Of a DNA stretch of 55,864 nucleotides, positions 10,358 through 20,560 are shown one piece after another. Source of the DNA: CAJBLF01 sp964430205 (GTDB taxonomy: Bacteria; Patescibacteriota; Gracilibacteria; Absconditabacterales; Absconditicoccaceae); contig CAYSER010000005.1 of the NCBI GenBank assembly GCA_964430205.1, forward strand, positions 1 through 55,864, read 5' to 3'. Position 1 is the first letter of the stretch; each line of letters opens with the position of its first letter. The notes under the pieces were generated by a model, which searched no databases, was not told where the DNA came from, and was given only the letters and a program-made list of their open reading frames with translations. A program made the position numbers and the translations under genes.

Positions 10358-10984
10358 CTAATTGTCCCATTCATAACACGCCCCAGTCTCGGTATATCCT
10401 AGACATATTTGTTTCTTGAGGTTAATGGTCCTAGTATCAAGTTCGAAATGCGCTATATGCTTACATCCTGTACCTGTCGGATAGCAGAGAAAGAAATCGT
10501 CGGCTCAGGTGCCTAAGTTTGGTGTCCCATCAGCTCTCGTACCTGAGAGATAGAAAAATTGTAGGGCGGCATTTTCTTGTAGCCCCTTGTTTATCGTGAT
10601 CTCATAGGTATCTCAGGTCATACTAATCTTGTATGCCTTACTACTGCAATACATAATGTCATTCCCGGTAATAGGTATACTACTATAATATCCGGATTCT
10701 TGAGCGGCTATATATTTTAAGATGATCGTTTGCGATACTGCATCGAAGAAGATGATGTATTGATCTGGATAGATAGCTTTTGATCAGGTATAGAGAGATT
10801 TGCTACTCAATCCTGCATGCATAAAATTATTGACCTGTCCATAGATGCTCTCTATGCATGCTTGTCCATAGAGGATATTTTTATCTTTCACCTGAAAATA
10901 TGACTTAAATGAGAGAAAAAGTATGCCTATGATCATCATGACAATCATGACTTCTATGATGGTGAATCATCTTCTTATGCTCAT
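10358..10984 (-). CDS. Type IV pilin-like (pseudopilin) protein
   Basis: A 208-aa protein with a class III prepilin signal: MSIRRGFTIIEVMIVMMIIG. Cleavage is expected between Gly6 and Phe7, with Glu at +5. The cleavage Gly is encoded by UGA, so the signal is visible only under the alternative code. The body has several Cys (for example CSSKAYKI, CYPTGTGC and CLGYTETGACY), compatible with disulfides in a minor pilin. No prepilin peptidase or pilus ATPase is in the window. It sits between dnaN and the nucleotidyltransferase-like gene, probably co-transcribed with the latter. Confidence 0.83.
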
Positions 10985-11004
10985 AAAAAAATCAATAATT
11001 AAAA

Positions 11005-11086
11005 ATGAATAATGCTGGTATTGTATCCTTACCTGCTATCGTGTATATACAATAGCCTGTAAAAAAACAAGACCTACATTATTCAT
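11005..11086. repeat. Dispersed inverted-repeat element, copy A (82 bp)
   Basis: Bounded by perfect 10-bp inverted repeats ATGAATAATG / CATTATTCAT. Inside is a second inverted pair, CTATCGT...ACAATAG. Copy B at 29011-29095 has the same outer repeats and the same nested pair. There is no coding capacity. It lies between the dnaN stop and the pilin-like gene start. Confidence 0.6.
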
Positions 11087-11114
11087 CCTTAGTTGTTTAT
11101 CAGGAATTACTTTA

Positions 11115-12248
11115 TTATGAGTTGATAAGAGGTCTCACTACATATCTATAAGAGATATCTTCCTTGTCCATGAGGATAAGAGGCTTCTGGTTGTCGATGA
11201 CATTGAACGTCAATTCATCTCCTTTTATGATCTTGATGAAGTCGGTGATATATTTCCCGTTTATTCAGAAACTTTGTGCTGACCCTTCGATGATAGCCGG
11301 TATGGTTGTGGTTCATGCTCCTTTGTCGGTCTTACCTGAAGAAATCACGACACTATCTTTGGTCGTCTCTATCTGGATGTAATTATTAATATCTCTTGTC
11401 AATATCCCGATTTTCCTGATGGCTTTCTCGCAGAGACTCTTGTCCACCAGTATTTTGGTATTGAATGATCTCGGCATGATCTCTTCCCTATCATATTCAG
11501 GGAAATTGCCTTGGATAAGCAATGATGTCGCTAGGATCTTCATATCTTTCACTTCAACCTGGAATGCGATAAGATTCTCAGAATATTTGATAGTCAGACT
11601 CTCCGTCTCATTGTTTATGGCGTATTCGGAGATTTTTTGGATATCCGTCATGGTCACCTTGGGTACGATAAGAGCGAAGTCTCCTTCCTTAATCCCTGAG
11701 TGCGCTTTGAATTCTGCTAGTCTGAAAGAATCCGATCCTACGAAGATCAGATTGTCTTCTTTTGCTTTCAGGAGCACTCATGTCAGTACCGGACTGAAAT
11801 TCTTTTCGGTGACGGCGTATTCTACCTTACCTATGCCCTCAGCGAAAAGCTGTGTTTCTACCGACAACGTGTTTTCATTCGGCATTTCCGGCAATGCTAC
11901 ATATTCGCTTGCAGCGATACCATTGATATCGAAGGTGTCTTTTGCTGATTTTATCGTCATGATTTGTGATTTTTGGTCTACGCTAATCTCAACGTCTTTT
12001 CCCTCTATGCTTTTTATGATATCCGAGAACATCCTTGCATTGACCGTGATGGCTCATTCCATGGTCACTTTGCATGGCATCTCTATCTCGATGTATTTCT
12101 CCATGTCTGTGGCTCTCAATATTACGCCATCGATCGCTGCCTTGAAATAGAAATTCTGCAGTATCGGCAAGGTTGCGTTCTTTGATACGAATCTCAATCC
12201 GAGATCTATAACTTCCAAGAGCTTAGCTGTTTCGATAGTGATTTTCAT
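11115..12248 (-). CDS. dnaN: DNA polymerase III beta subunit (sliding clamp)
   Basis: A 377-aa clamp that tethers DNA polymerase to DNA. Seen: N-terminal MKITIETAKLLEVIDLGLRF, the second-domain hallmark GSDSFRLAEF and the C-terminal RYVVRPLI, equivalent to the YVVMPMR end of the family. Several Gly are UGA. It is not next to dnaA in this window. Upstream (12313-12372) is a low-complexity repeat rather than a clear promoter. Confidence 0.95.
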
Positions 12249-12312
12249 GGTTTTCTAACTAAGAGACTAAAAGATTGTTGAAATATGGGTGATGGAAATG
12301 TGGAAAGATGAT

Positions 12313-12372
12313 GGTGCTTTTCGATATCTCAACTTTTCAATATCCCAATTTTTCGATATTTCGATATCATTA
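12313..12372. repeat. Degenerate GATATTGAAAA-type tandem repeat upstream of dnaN
   Basis: On the minus strand GATATCGAAA, GGATATTGAAAAG and GAGATATCGAAAAG recur at roughly 10-17 nt spacing. Part of it (AACTTTTCAAT.TCC.AATTTT on the plus strand) is shared with 5479-5516 inside the TRM11-like gene. Confidence 0.45.
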
Positions 12373-12377
12373 TGACG

Positions 12378-13079
12378 CTATTTCCCATAATTGCGTAAGC
12401 TCGAAATCTCATCAAATCGGATCAACGCTTTCTCATATTCTTCCGTATCGAGTTCTGGACATTTTTTTGGAGTGAAGTATAATTCCGCATAGCCTATCCG
12501 TCGGGACATGAATCATGATGTCCTTTTGGCTTGATCTCATTTGGTCCTGATCACCAGCTCTATAGGTGGTATATCTCCCAAATCTAGGCTTGCGCTTATC
12601 TCCTCTTCTGTGATCTTGGAAAGATCTTTTCCTGTAGCGGCGAGTTTCTTTATGCCTCTCACGATCTCGTCCCTTCCTCCGTAATTGATGGCGAAGATGA
12701 AACATCTGTCAGAGTCGTAAGTATTTCTTCTCTGTTTCGCTGTCAGATAGTCTCTGAAATCATCCGTAATACCTTCCAGGTCACCGATGACTTTGAAGTT
12801 GATCTTATGCTCTTTCATGAATTCGTCCAGATCCTCTTCGACAATCTTATACATGTTCATGAGGAAATCGAATTCTTCTTTCGGCCTTTTTTTTGCGTTC
12901 TCGGTACTGAGTCCCCGTAGGGTGAATATTTTGACCTCGGTCTTGGTAAACGTATATACTATTAGTTCCAACGCTCTTTCATAGGATATCATGTATGCTT
13001 CTGGTACCGTTTTACCATTTATCTTGGCTCGCGTCCTATTCCCATCAGGTATGATAGCCACGTGTTTCGGGTATTCCAT
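12378..13079 (-). CDS. uppS: Isoprenyl transferase (undecaprenyl diphosphate synthase)
   Basis: Condenses isopentenyl units to the C55 lipid carrier for peptidoglycan. 233 aa. Seen: HVAIIPDGN with the catalytic Asp, followed by R-T-(CGA)-A-K, where CGA falls on the invariant Trp of DGN.RWA; TL-(CGG)-GLSTEN; KKRPKEEF; and RTSGFMS-(CGA)-(CGG)-IGYAELYF, where CGA falls on the Trp of the LLWQ segment. These are among the best proofs that CGA and CGG mean Trp here. Start ATG 13079 matches the family; an upstream GTG-type extension is not needed. Confidence 0.94.
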
Positions 13080-13205
13080 AGATAATGAATAAGAATGAAA
13101 AATTAACAAAAAAAAATCCTGTGATGTGTCGTAATTGATATGTATTTGGTTGGTATATTCAAGGGGAATGCACATTCGCTGTTTTTATAGAGGAATCATA
13201 AGTGG

Positions 13206-13235
13206 TTGACTTTGTTCTATAAATATATATATATA
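13206..13235 (+). promoter_or_regulatory. Candidate promoter for prs
   Basis: TTGACT (13206-13211), 18-nt spacer, TATATA (13230-13235), inside a run of alternating AT. About 40 nt upstream of the prs start. Confidence 0.45.
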
Positions 13236-13275
13236 CATATATATAGCTATTTTTTAGTGCTTATCCTTCTTCCAC

Positions 13276-14775
13276 ATGTTGAAACTCTCAGATAAACAAC
13301 ATGTCATTTGAACCCAAGGGATGGAAAAAGAGGTAAAAAATGTCGTCGAGAAGCTGTCACAGAATTTTTCTGATGTTTCCCATGAGATCGTCCCTTACAA
13401 ACAATTCGCCAATGGAGAGGTTCACGTCATTCTCAATGAAAGCGTACGTGAAAAATGGACACATATGGTGAATATCCTTGACCCAAAAAGACATCCTTCG
13501 TCACCGAAATTCAATGATCTCCTCATCCATGATCTGCTCATACGTCTTACTGCGAAGACTCATGGGGCAAGATGAATATCAGTAGATACTATTCCTTTTT
13601 ATGATATCAAGAAACAGCTTCCTTCTCCTTTCTCTCAAAAATTACCCAATCGATGAGGAGCAGAAGACTTTTGAAACGATGTGTTCAACATATTTGAAGA
13701 AAGGAAACGCATGTTCCCTCGTCAACAGGAACGTATCCATCTTGTCGGCACCCAAGACACTGCCGAAATAGTTAACTCCATGCAACAATATCTCATCCAA
13801 GAGCTATGAGCACATACGGTTTCTTCCGAGATATCCTTGTATGATGAATCCCCTCTTGGCTTGACTCGTGTAGGATTTCAGGAACCTGTGGAAAATAAGC
13901 ATGTCTATGTAGTGGGTGATGTGAATGGATATTCATGATTAGGTGATCTTACCATATCTTACAACGATAGATTGATGCAGATGTTCCTTTTGGCCCATAA
14001 GGCAAATAAATATCATGCCAAGACCATCAATTTCGTATCCACCTGTTTCCCGTATTGAAGACAGGATAAGCCTATCCAATGAGGGCTCAAGGAGAGAGTC
14101 ACTAGAGAACCATCCTCAGCTCAATTCATGACCGATATCATCCAAAATTATCTCTGAGTCGATTATTGCCTTACTATGGACATGCATAATCCTGCAGTCA
14201 TAAATAATTCCAATCAAACGAACTTCGTCAATCTCTATACCTGACGATTCGTTCAACATGTCGCTGATATCCTCAAGAAAGATGGGAAGGATCAGGTAAT
14301 CCTTGCACCTATGGATGAATGAGGACTGAAGAAGATTTCCTCTATCTCAAAAGATCTGGGAATGGATCATATCACGGTACTCAAGAAAAGGAATTACACC
14401 AAGATAAATTCCGTCGATGAGATTTTTGTACATGGAGATATTGAGGGGAAAGACATTCTCATCCATGATGATATCCTAGATACTTGATGAAGCCTTATCA
14501 AGCTTATCGAAAAACTTCATTCGCTCAAAGCACGCAGCATCAATGTTGTCATTACGCATGGCATGTTCAATAAGGATGCATTACAAAAGCTTCAGGCGTT
14601 GCATGCACAGTGATTCTTCGAAAATATTTATGTAACCAACACTATCGCTAGAGATAAGGCATCTTATCCTGATTTTGTCAAGACTATAGATGCTTCAAAG
14701 AATTTCGCTGATCCTATAAAATCCATCTATCTCAATAAGAGCATAAATTATAATTTCTGAGTACAGGCTATTTAA
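13276..14775 (+). CDS. prs: Ribose-phosphate pyrophosphokinase, long form with duplicated N-terminal domain
   Basis: Makes PRPP from ribose 5-phosphate and ATP. Seen: FPYGRQDK (ATP-binding), VTREPSSAQF, a metal-binding MDMHNPA segment and the PRPP loop IHDDILDTGGS. At 499 aa it is far longer than the usual ~310. Residues 10-110 (VIGTQGMEKE..., FANGEV, NESVR, a DLLIRL.AKTHGAR stretch) look like one Prs N-domain and residues ~145-290 (HLVGTQDTAE..., LAHKANKYHAK, FPYGRQDK) like a second. Start ATG 13276 was chosen over 13321 because it supplies VIGTQG, which parallels HLVGTQ. It ends overlapping the miaB stop by 4 nt (convergent). Confidence 0.85.
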
Positions 14776-16292
14776 TCTGTTATCTTACCATAGAGTTTGA
14801 ATGATACTCATTCCGTGATTTTTACGTTGACGAATTTCCCTATCTCCATTTTGTCTTTATGCTTTACGTTTCAAATCTTAGGCTCTATGATGATCTGTTT
14901 CATGTTGTCGGTATATCATTCAATGATGAAATGCTTACATGATGGGGTGTTTACGTAATCTCATTTCCCCGCTTTTGATGAGGTGATGGAATTGATAAGT
15001 ACATCTCTGCTGTTTCAGATCTCTCTCTTGTTGTTCTTCAAGGAAATATCGGTCAGGAGGTCATTGAGCCTATTCCGTCTATCCCGTTTTATCTTACGCG
15101 GAATATCGTCAGGATAGCTCTTTGCTGCCAATGTTCCAGGTCTAGGAGAATAGATTCCGATATAAATCATATCGAAATTCCCATATCTCACCAAATCCAA
15201 GGTCTGTTGGAAGTCTTCTTCCGTCTCCTTAGGGAATCCTACGATAATATCGGTCGTAATGCTAATGTCCCTTTTCAGTTCCCTGATGTTGTCTATGAAC
15301 TCCTTGGCTTGGGCCACTGTATATCCTCTGAACATCTTTTTCAGGATCTGATCTGATCCCGACTGCAATGGCATATGGATATGAGGACAGAGCTTCTTTT
15401 CCTTTTCATGTAACGCCAACAATTCCTTGCTGTAATAGGTAGGATACGGCGATGTGTATCTAAGCCGTTTCAATCATTTGAGTTTTACGATCTCTTTTAG
15501 TATATTCACGAAATCTGGATGTTTGTTTACGATCTGTCCCAAAAGTACGATCTCTTGTGCTCCGTTCTTGAGATGTGTTTTTGCTTCTTCGACGATCTGA
15601 CTGACGGGGAAATATTTCTCCAGCCCCCTTGCATAAGGGACGATGCAGTAGGTACAGAATTGGTTACATCAGGTAGAAATCGGAATATAGGCTGTTGTCT
15701 TATGGTTGTTCATCGAGGTAATCATATCTTCGGGTATGATCTTTTCATATTCGTTGGTTATCTCGTGATCATACGTGATCTTGTATCATATTTTTCTGAT
15801 CATGAGTGGCAAAAACCCCGTATCATCTATCCTTCGCATCAGCTCGATGTTGGGATAGGTGTCATGAAGCTTATGGAATAGCGGATTGAATGCGTTGTTT
15901 ATCCCTACGATTTCCTGCATTTTGTCTCCTGTCGTAAGACGATTGACTTCGTCTGCCGAGACTCATAACACTTTCGGCTTCTTCGTTTTGATCGCTCACA
16001 TGAAGTTTCCTTTCTTTAGATTCATTCCTTCCGCTTTGAGTTTTCCAGTCCTCATGGTGTGCTGAATCATGCATCCGGTGATCCGGACCTTCTGTTCCGG
16101 TCTTATAGTTCTCAGCTTCCCGGTGATCTTATCCTCGGATTTCTGTCTTACCGAGCAGGTATCGAAGATGATGATATCCGCATCTTTTATGTGTTCAGTA
16201 TATGAAAATCAACAGTTCGTAAGCACTGCTTTTATCCTCGCACTATCTGCATAATTCATCTGGCATCCGAATACCAGGATATGGAATTTCAT
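14772..16292 (-). CDS. miaB: tRNA-2-methylthio-N6-dimethylallyladenosine synthase
   Basis: Radical-SAM methylthiotransferase acting on A37 of tRNAs reading U-starting codons. 506 aa. Seen: FGCQMN at the N-terminus (first Cys of the MTTase cluster), DTCSVR and GCMIQH supplying the other two Cys, radical-SAM C-X3-C-X2-C in GCNQFCTYCIVPYARG, IVGFPKETEEDF and a C-terminal TRAM-like domain. The Gly before CNQFC is UGA. It is convergent with prs. Confidence 0.87.
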
Positions 16293-16418
16293 ATCTATCG
16301 TCTGAAAAATAAACGGATTTAGCCTATCGATTTACTTGAAGTAATCAACAAAAAAAGAAAAAAACCTTGTAATTTCGCTGGAAATGCGTATCGTGTCTTC
16401 ACGAAAAAATTATATACT

Positions 16419-16760
16419 ATGGAAATCGATGAATCATCATTAAGCATCCAGATTTCTTATGAAGAGATGCTCTATCTCAGCAAACAAGGATTTGACTTGG
16501 CTGGTATCTCCAATGTATTGGACCAATATGCCGAGTATTATCTCTATCGTTCTCAAAAACAAAAATTGTGGTGCTTGGTGAAAAAGCATGAAAAAAGCTC
16601 TCTTATCTTGGCATCCAAACATTTCAATCCAATTATGGATAGGGCTATCAGTGAACTTTGGGTGGATGCACACTCAAAGTTTTCTTCTCCTCATGAACAT
16701 GAACACCATTCCAAACACATGCCATTCAAAAGATTTGGTATGAATCAAGGTTGGGGGTGA
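16419..16760 (+). CDS. Small hypothetical protein ending at a UGA before a terminator
   Basis: Unrecognised 113-aa protein with a His-rich stretch near the end (HEHEHHSKHM). It has no internal UGA, CGA or CGG; Trp is always TGG. At 16758 a UGA occurs, and 11 nt later comes a good hairpin plus eight T. If UGA is Gly, as elsewhere, the frame runs to TAA at 16965-16967 (183 aa), through the terminator into T-rich sequence giving a Phe/Leu/Ser-rich tail that does not look coding. The 3' end is therefore uncertain: 16760 or 16967. Confidence 0.55.
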   Translation: MEIDESSLSIQISYEEMLYLSKQGFDLAGISNVLDQYAEYYLYRSQKQKLWCLVKKHEKSSLILASKHFNPIMDRAISELWVDAHSKFSSPHEHEHHSKHMPFKRFGMNQGWG

Positions 16761-16771
16761 TTATCGTTTGA

Positions 16772-16801
16772 CTGCGTGTGTATATCCATGCAGTTTTTTT
16801 T
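16772..16801 (+). terminator. Rho-independent terminator after the 16419 gene
   Basis: Stem CTGCGTG/CATGCAG (7 bp, one G-U), 8-nt loop, then eight T. From here to 17038 I see only T-rich sequence with no convincing gene. Confidence 0.75.
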
Positions 16802-17038
16802 GATTGCATTTTCTTTCTTGAATGGTACATTTAATCTACCATTATTCGTTTTGCATATCTTTTATCTCGATAGAATCTCTGTATGCTGGCTCTTGCATGA
16901 ATCATCCTTATACTTCTTCTTTTCCCATTATTATTCCCTTGAACTTATCCCAGCGAATTGATGATAAGCTTTTTGCCTTATATGTTGGTTGGTTGTATCT
17001 CATTGATTATCTTCACCTTCTTCTTTTTGAGAGATTTC

Positions 17039-17893
17039 ATGAAATGCGATAAAACCGTTCTTTTGCATCGTTATCTCCGGGCGTTTATTTTTCTCTCTTC
17101 ATGATTCATTTTCTTCCGATATAGCAGGCAGTTCAATCATTTCTATATGCAACCATTATCCGATACAGAACATCTTGTTTCCGGTGAATATATATCTCAA
17201 CCGCATGCATTGAAAATCCTCTATGCGAATATCCACAAATATAATACCGAGTATGCTAGTATAGAAAAACTTATCTCCGATACTGACCCGGATGTACTTA
17301 TGTTCGTAGAGTTCGCTGATCATCATTATGACAATCTCAAAGAGTTTCTCCAGTCGTCCTATCCTTACACAAATAGTACGACCCGATCAAAAAAATTTGT
17401 AGGTAGTATGGTCTTCAGTAAATATCCTCTTGTCAACAAGGCATTCGATTTCCCTCAGTGAATGCGGAGGTATGGATATTTTTCCCTGTCCTTCCAATGA
17501 CACGATATCTATTTCTATCTTATCCATACTAGTTCTCCTGATAGTTATGCTCATTTTGTCATGAGGAATGATCAGCTCACCACCTTCGTCAATGATTTCA
17601 CTCTCCATGAATCGGAGAGGCATCATGGTGATATCGTTGCCATATGAGATTTCAATATCACCCCTCGATCATCCTATTATTCCATCCTTTCCGATGCTTT
17701 TTCTGGTACGATGGAGAACGCCACTAGACATCTCCCGTTGCTCTTCACTTGGCGTTTCAAGTCGTTCCCTTTGTTTCGTGCTCATATCGATCATCTTCGA
17801 GCGACTCCTTCGCTCGCTATCCAACAACTTACAAGCGTTCCTATGCCCGGTTCTGATCATAAGGCATTCTTGTTCACCATCCAGCCGGAATAA
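17039..17893 (+). CDS. Membrane-anchored endonuclease/exonuclease/phosphatase family protein
   Basis: A 284-aa protein. It has an N-terminal hydrophobic anchor (about residues 15-28, AFIFLSSGFIFFW), then an EEP-fold domain: YANIHKYN with the metal-site Asn, a VEFADHH segment, GDFNITPWS (GDFN motif, Trp coded by CGA, Gly by UGA), AHIDHLWA and GSDHKAF with the terminal catalytic Asp-His. Substrate unknown; relatives act on nucleic acids or phospholipids. Start ATG 17039 has GAGAG 5 nt upstream; the internal ATG 17147 would remove the anchor. Confidence 0.82.
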
Positions 17894-17914
17894 GTGGCTT
17901 TTTTTTAGTAAAAT

Positions 17915-17942
17915 TTGCAAAATCATCAAAAAACGCTATAAT
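17915..17942 (+). promoter_or_regulatory. Promoter for the TIM-barrel gene
   Basis: TTGCAA (17915-17920), 16-nt spacer, TATAAT (17937-17942). The first downstream ATG (17949) is only 6 nt away. Confidence 0.65.
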
Positions 17943-17948
17943 AAGTCC

Positions 17949-17984
17949 ATGCTTTATATGGTTTATGCCTGCAACCAATGATAA
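17949..17984 (+). CDS. Possible 11-codon leader peptide overlapping the next start
   Basis: ATG at 17949 opens MLYMVYACNQG and stops at TAA 17982-17984. The start codon of the TIM-barrel gene (17978) lies inside its last codons, in an ATGATAA overlap. This arrangement suits translational coupling on a nearly leaderless transcript. It may be chance; only position supports it. Confidence 0.3.
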
Positions 17985-18874
17985 ACAAAAAAGAGAGACC
18001 TATAGATGATACTCAACTCTGATCAATAAAGAGAGACTTCTTCTTTGAGATGGAACAGGGCAAATCGGCTGAAGATCCAAAAATGACCAAGAAAACCGAA
18101 TGCCTTTTTAGTACAGATTCTCTTTCCGGATACGGACTTGATCTGGTCTTCGAATTGGCCAAAGAAGCATGATTTGATGGCATAGATCTAGCGATTCGAA
18201 AGAATTTTGACTCCCGGAAAATAGATTATGTAAAGAAACTTTCAGAAAAATATGAACTGCCCGTGAAAGTGGTTCAGACATCGGACAATCTCAATGATAA
18301 GGAAATCAATAGAGCGATAGATCTTTGTTATGAGCTCGGCGCAGATACAATAGCTATCAATGCTCCCAAATTCTTCAATTTCAAAGCATTCGGCTTCATC
18401 TCTGACAATATCCTAAAACGGAGAAAAGAACATAAGAGCATCCATTTCTCCATCATTAACCCTGAAGATTCGAGTGTATTCGCTTTACCTATCCCTAAGT
18501 ACCGTTTCAGTAATATGGTCGAGATCGTTAAGAAATATCTTTGCTACATAGGACTTGATATCGCCAATCTTGATTCTGATGCTTTCGAGACTGATTTCAT
18601 GAGAAAGATGAAGGATTTCCTTCCCTATCTTTCCGTCATCTACTTTTCCGATAAAAGCAGAGTATGAGAAGATCATGTCCTTCCAGGCGACTGAATCCTC
18701 AAACTGCCTACTTTTCTCAAAAAATTAAAGGAGTATTGATATAATCGTTATATCAGCACAAAGATTAAAATCTCCAAATCAGATCTTTCTGATTCCGATA
18801 AGGTCAAACTCATTCTCAATAAATCCAGGAACTATCTCAAGGAAAATTATGAGGAGCTTAAAGATAATGAATAA
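17978..18874 (+). CDS. Xylose-isomerase-like TIM-barrel protein
   Basis: A 298-aa protein resembling the AP-endonuclease-2/xylose-isomerase-like barrel family. Seen: an opening strand with GLDLVFELAKEAGFDGIDLA, repeated strand-helix units with LCYELGADTIAI, FSIINPEDS and a late YISTKIKIS. Clear metal-ligand motifs are not obvious, and the family's usual E/H ligands cannot be placed with confidence, so enzymatic activity is uncertain. ATG 18050 is a possible later start. It ends before a bidirectional terminator. Confidence 0.65.
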
Positions 18875-18888
18875 TCCCTTACTTGATT

Positions 18889-18921
18889 AAAAAAACGCCG
18901 ATATCATGTCGGCGTTTTTTT
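18889..18921. terminator. Bidirectional terminator
   Basis: AAAAAAACGCCGA and TCGGCGTTTTTTT form a long stem with a 7-nt loop. T-runs on both strands serve the TIM-barrel gene (+) and the 66-aa gene (-). Confidence 0.88.
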
Positions 18922-18926
18922 CTTAT

Positions 18927-19127
18927 TTATTTGGATTGTTTGGCTTTGAATACATAGTAGAGCATCACGAACGGGAATGCAAATATTTTCCTTATATTCG
19001 GTCTGATCCGAAGAAATGCTGGATAATCTTTGAATATCATCTTGAGGAATTCTGCGAATTTGTTTGTGTCTTTGTGCGGATCGAATGGATAGATTACTGT
19101 ATCTCGGATGAAACGAAACATATACAT
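18927..19127 (-). CDS. Small hypothetical protein (66 aa)
   Basis: Unrecognised; basic, with an aromatic C-terminal stretch (FAFPFVMLYYVFKAK) that could insert in or lie on a membrane. Read with CGA/CGG as Trp it gains two Trp (FIWDT, FLWIR). It lies between trigger factor and a terminator in the same direction. The sequence just upstream has a short degenerate repeat (CTTAGTATTTAGCACTTAG), and there is no Shine-Dalgarno. Confidence 0.55.
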   Translation of the reverse strand: MYMFRFIRDTVIYPFDPHKDTNKFAEFLKMIFKDYPAFLRIRPNIRKIFAFPFVMLYYVFKAKQSK

Positions 19128-19167
19128 ACGTGCTAAGTGCTAAATACTAAGCGCTAATCACTTGAGT

Positions 19168-20403
19168 TTAGTGCACATGCGGATTCTTGGTTTTGCTCGT
19201 ATCTCCTTTTACGAGCTTATCGTAGAGCTTTTGCTCTACTGCCATATGTGAAGCTTGATTCCGATCTACATCAAGGTTGAGTAATTGTGTGAATTTCTGC
19301 AGGATGAAGAACTTCTCTAAACTCTCTTCTGCCGCTTTAGCGATATCTTCAAAGAATGTCTTAGATTTATCATCACCCATTTTCTTGAAATACTCATCCA
19401 TCTTCTCTTTGCCTCCTAATCTTTCTTCCAAGCTTTTCATCCTTGTCTTCAACTCTTCATTTACCAAGGTCTGTGGAATCGTAACTTTCATGGACTTGTT
19501 TCTGATGTCTTGGAGTACGGTTTCCACTTTCTTGATGAGCTCTTGGTCGTATTTCTGGTGTTCTATGGATTCTTTGATATAGTTGATGAGGTCGTCCTGA
19601 TTGGTAAGTTTGGTATCTTCCCCGAAGAGTTTCTTGAGCATTTCAGGAGTCATCTCAGGCAAGACTATCTTCTTAACATCTTTGATGGTAAGTCTGATCT
19701 TCTCAGGCGAAATATCTGGCTTCTTATTGTGCAAGATCGCTGGGAGTTTCTTCTCGTCATGAGAGAGCTCTATCACTTCATCTTTCTTCTTGTTGATGAA
19801 GGTTTCTGGGAAAAAGGGATCCTCGGTAAATTCCTGTTCACCGATGTAGGTGTGACCCGTGTGAACCACTTTTCCTTCTTTGTCCAAATATTCGAGCGTG
19901 ATCTTGGAGATCGTATCCAATGCTATGGTGTCCGTGTCTTGATAATCAGCGTATTGTTTTTTTATGTTCATCAGGGTGCCTTCTATCTCTTCTTGTGTAG
20001 CTTCATTTTCGATAGGTGTGCATGATTCTTTTTGCCGATCATCGCCAATCACTTCCACTTCAGGGAAAATATCCAATTTGAGCTCTATCACCGTATCATC
20101 GTTCTTCTTTTCCTGTTTGAGATCGTATGGCTCCCCTATCAGCTTAAGCTCCGGCTGTTCTTTCAGAATCTCTTGGAGCCCTTGATTGATGAGCTTCTCA
20201 TATGCTCAAATGGAGATATATTCTGGTTGGACATTCTTCTCAACCATATCGAGCGGAGCTGCTCCTTTCCTGAATCCTGGCGCTTCATAATCTTTCTGGA
20301 ATTCTTTGAGCATGATGAGTTTTGCGTCTTCGAATTCTTTTCCGGTCACGATGAGTTGGATCTCATAATTCGCGTGTGTTCATTTCTTGATAGTCTTTTG
20401 CAT
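19168..20403 (-). CDS. tig: Trigger factor (ribosome-associated chaperone)
   Basis: A 411-aa chaperone that binds nascent chains at the ribosome exit. Seen: the N-terminal ribosome-docking signature APGFRKGAAP, a middle FKBP-like region (DTISKITLEYLDKEGKVV..., weak match) and a long helical C-terminal arm (MTPEMLKKLFGED, IPQTLVNEEL, the latter typical of the family). The FKBP domain appears degenerate, judged by eye. It has its own predicted promoter at 20416-20444 with a leader of only a few nt. Confidence 0.9.
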
Positions 20404-20415
20404 AGTATTTGTGAG

Positions 20416-20444
20416 AGTATAAAAAAAATCTTTACTTAGTCTAA
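20416..20444 (-). promoter_or_regulatory. Candidate promoter for tig
   Basis: Minus-strand TTAGAC (20439-20444), 17-nt spacer, TATACT (20416-20421). The -10 box ends 12 nt before the ATG. Confidence 0.5.
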
Positions 20445-20560
20445 TTATTCAACCCTGCTTTTCAAGGATTAAGGAAACGATTTTATTGCGTATTGCGAAA
20501 TTTGACCCATTGATGTGCTATGTGCGTATTTTATTCCATTCCCTCTGTATTGTCATGTGC

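Noticed and set aside
11419..12150. 243-codon plus-strand open frame
   Set aside because: Antisense shadow of dnaN.
16776..16961. Separate hydrophobic 61-codon protein
   Set aside because: It begins inside a terminator hairpin, is T-rich and in the same frame as the preceding gene; more likely untranslated sequence.
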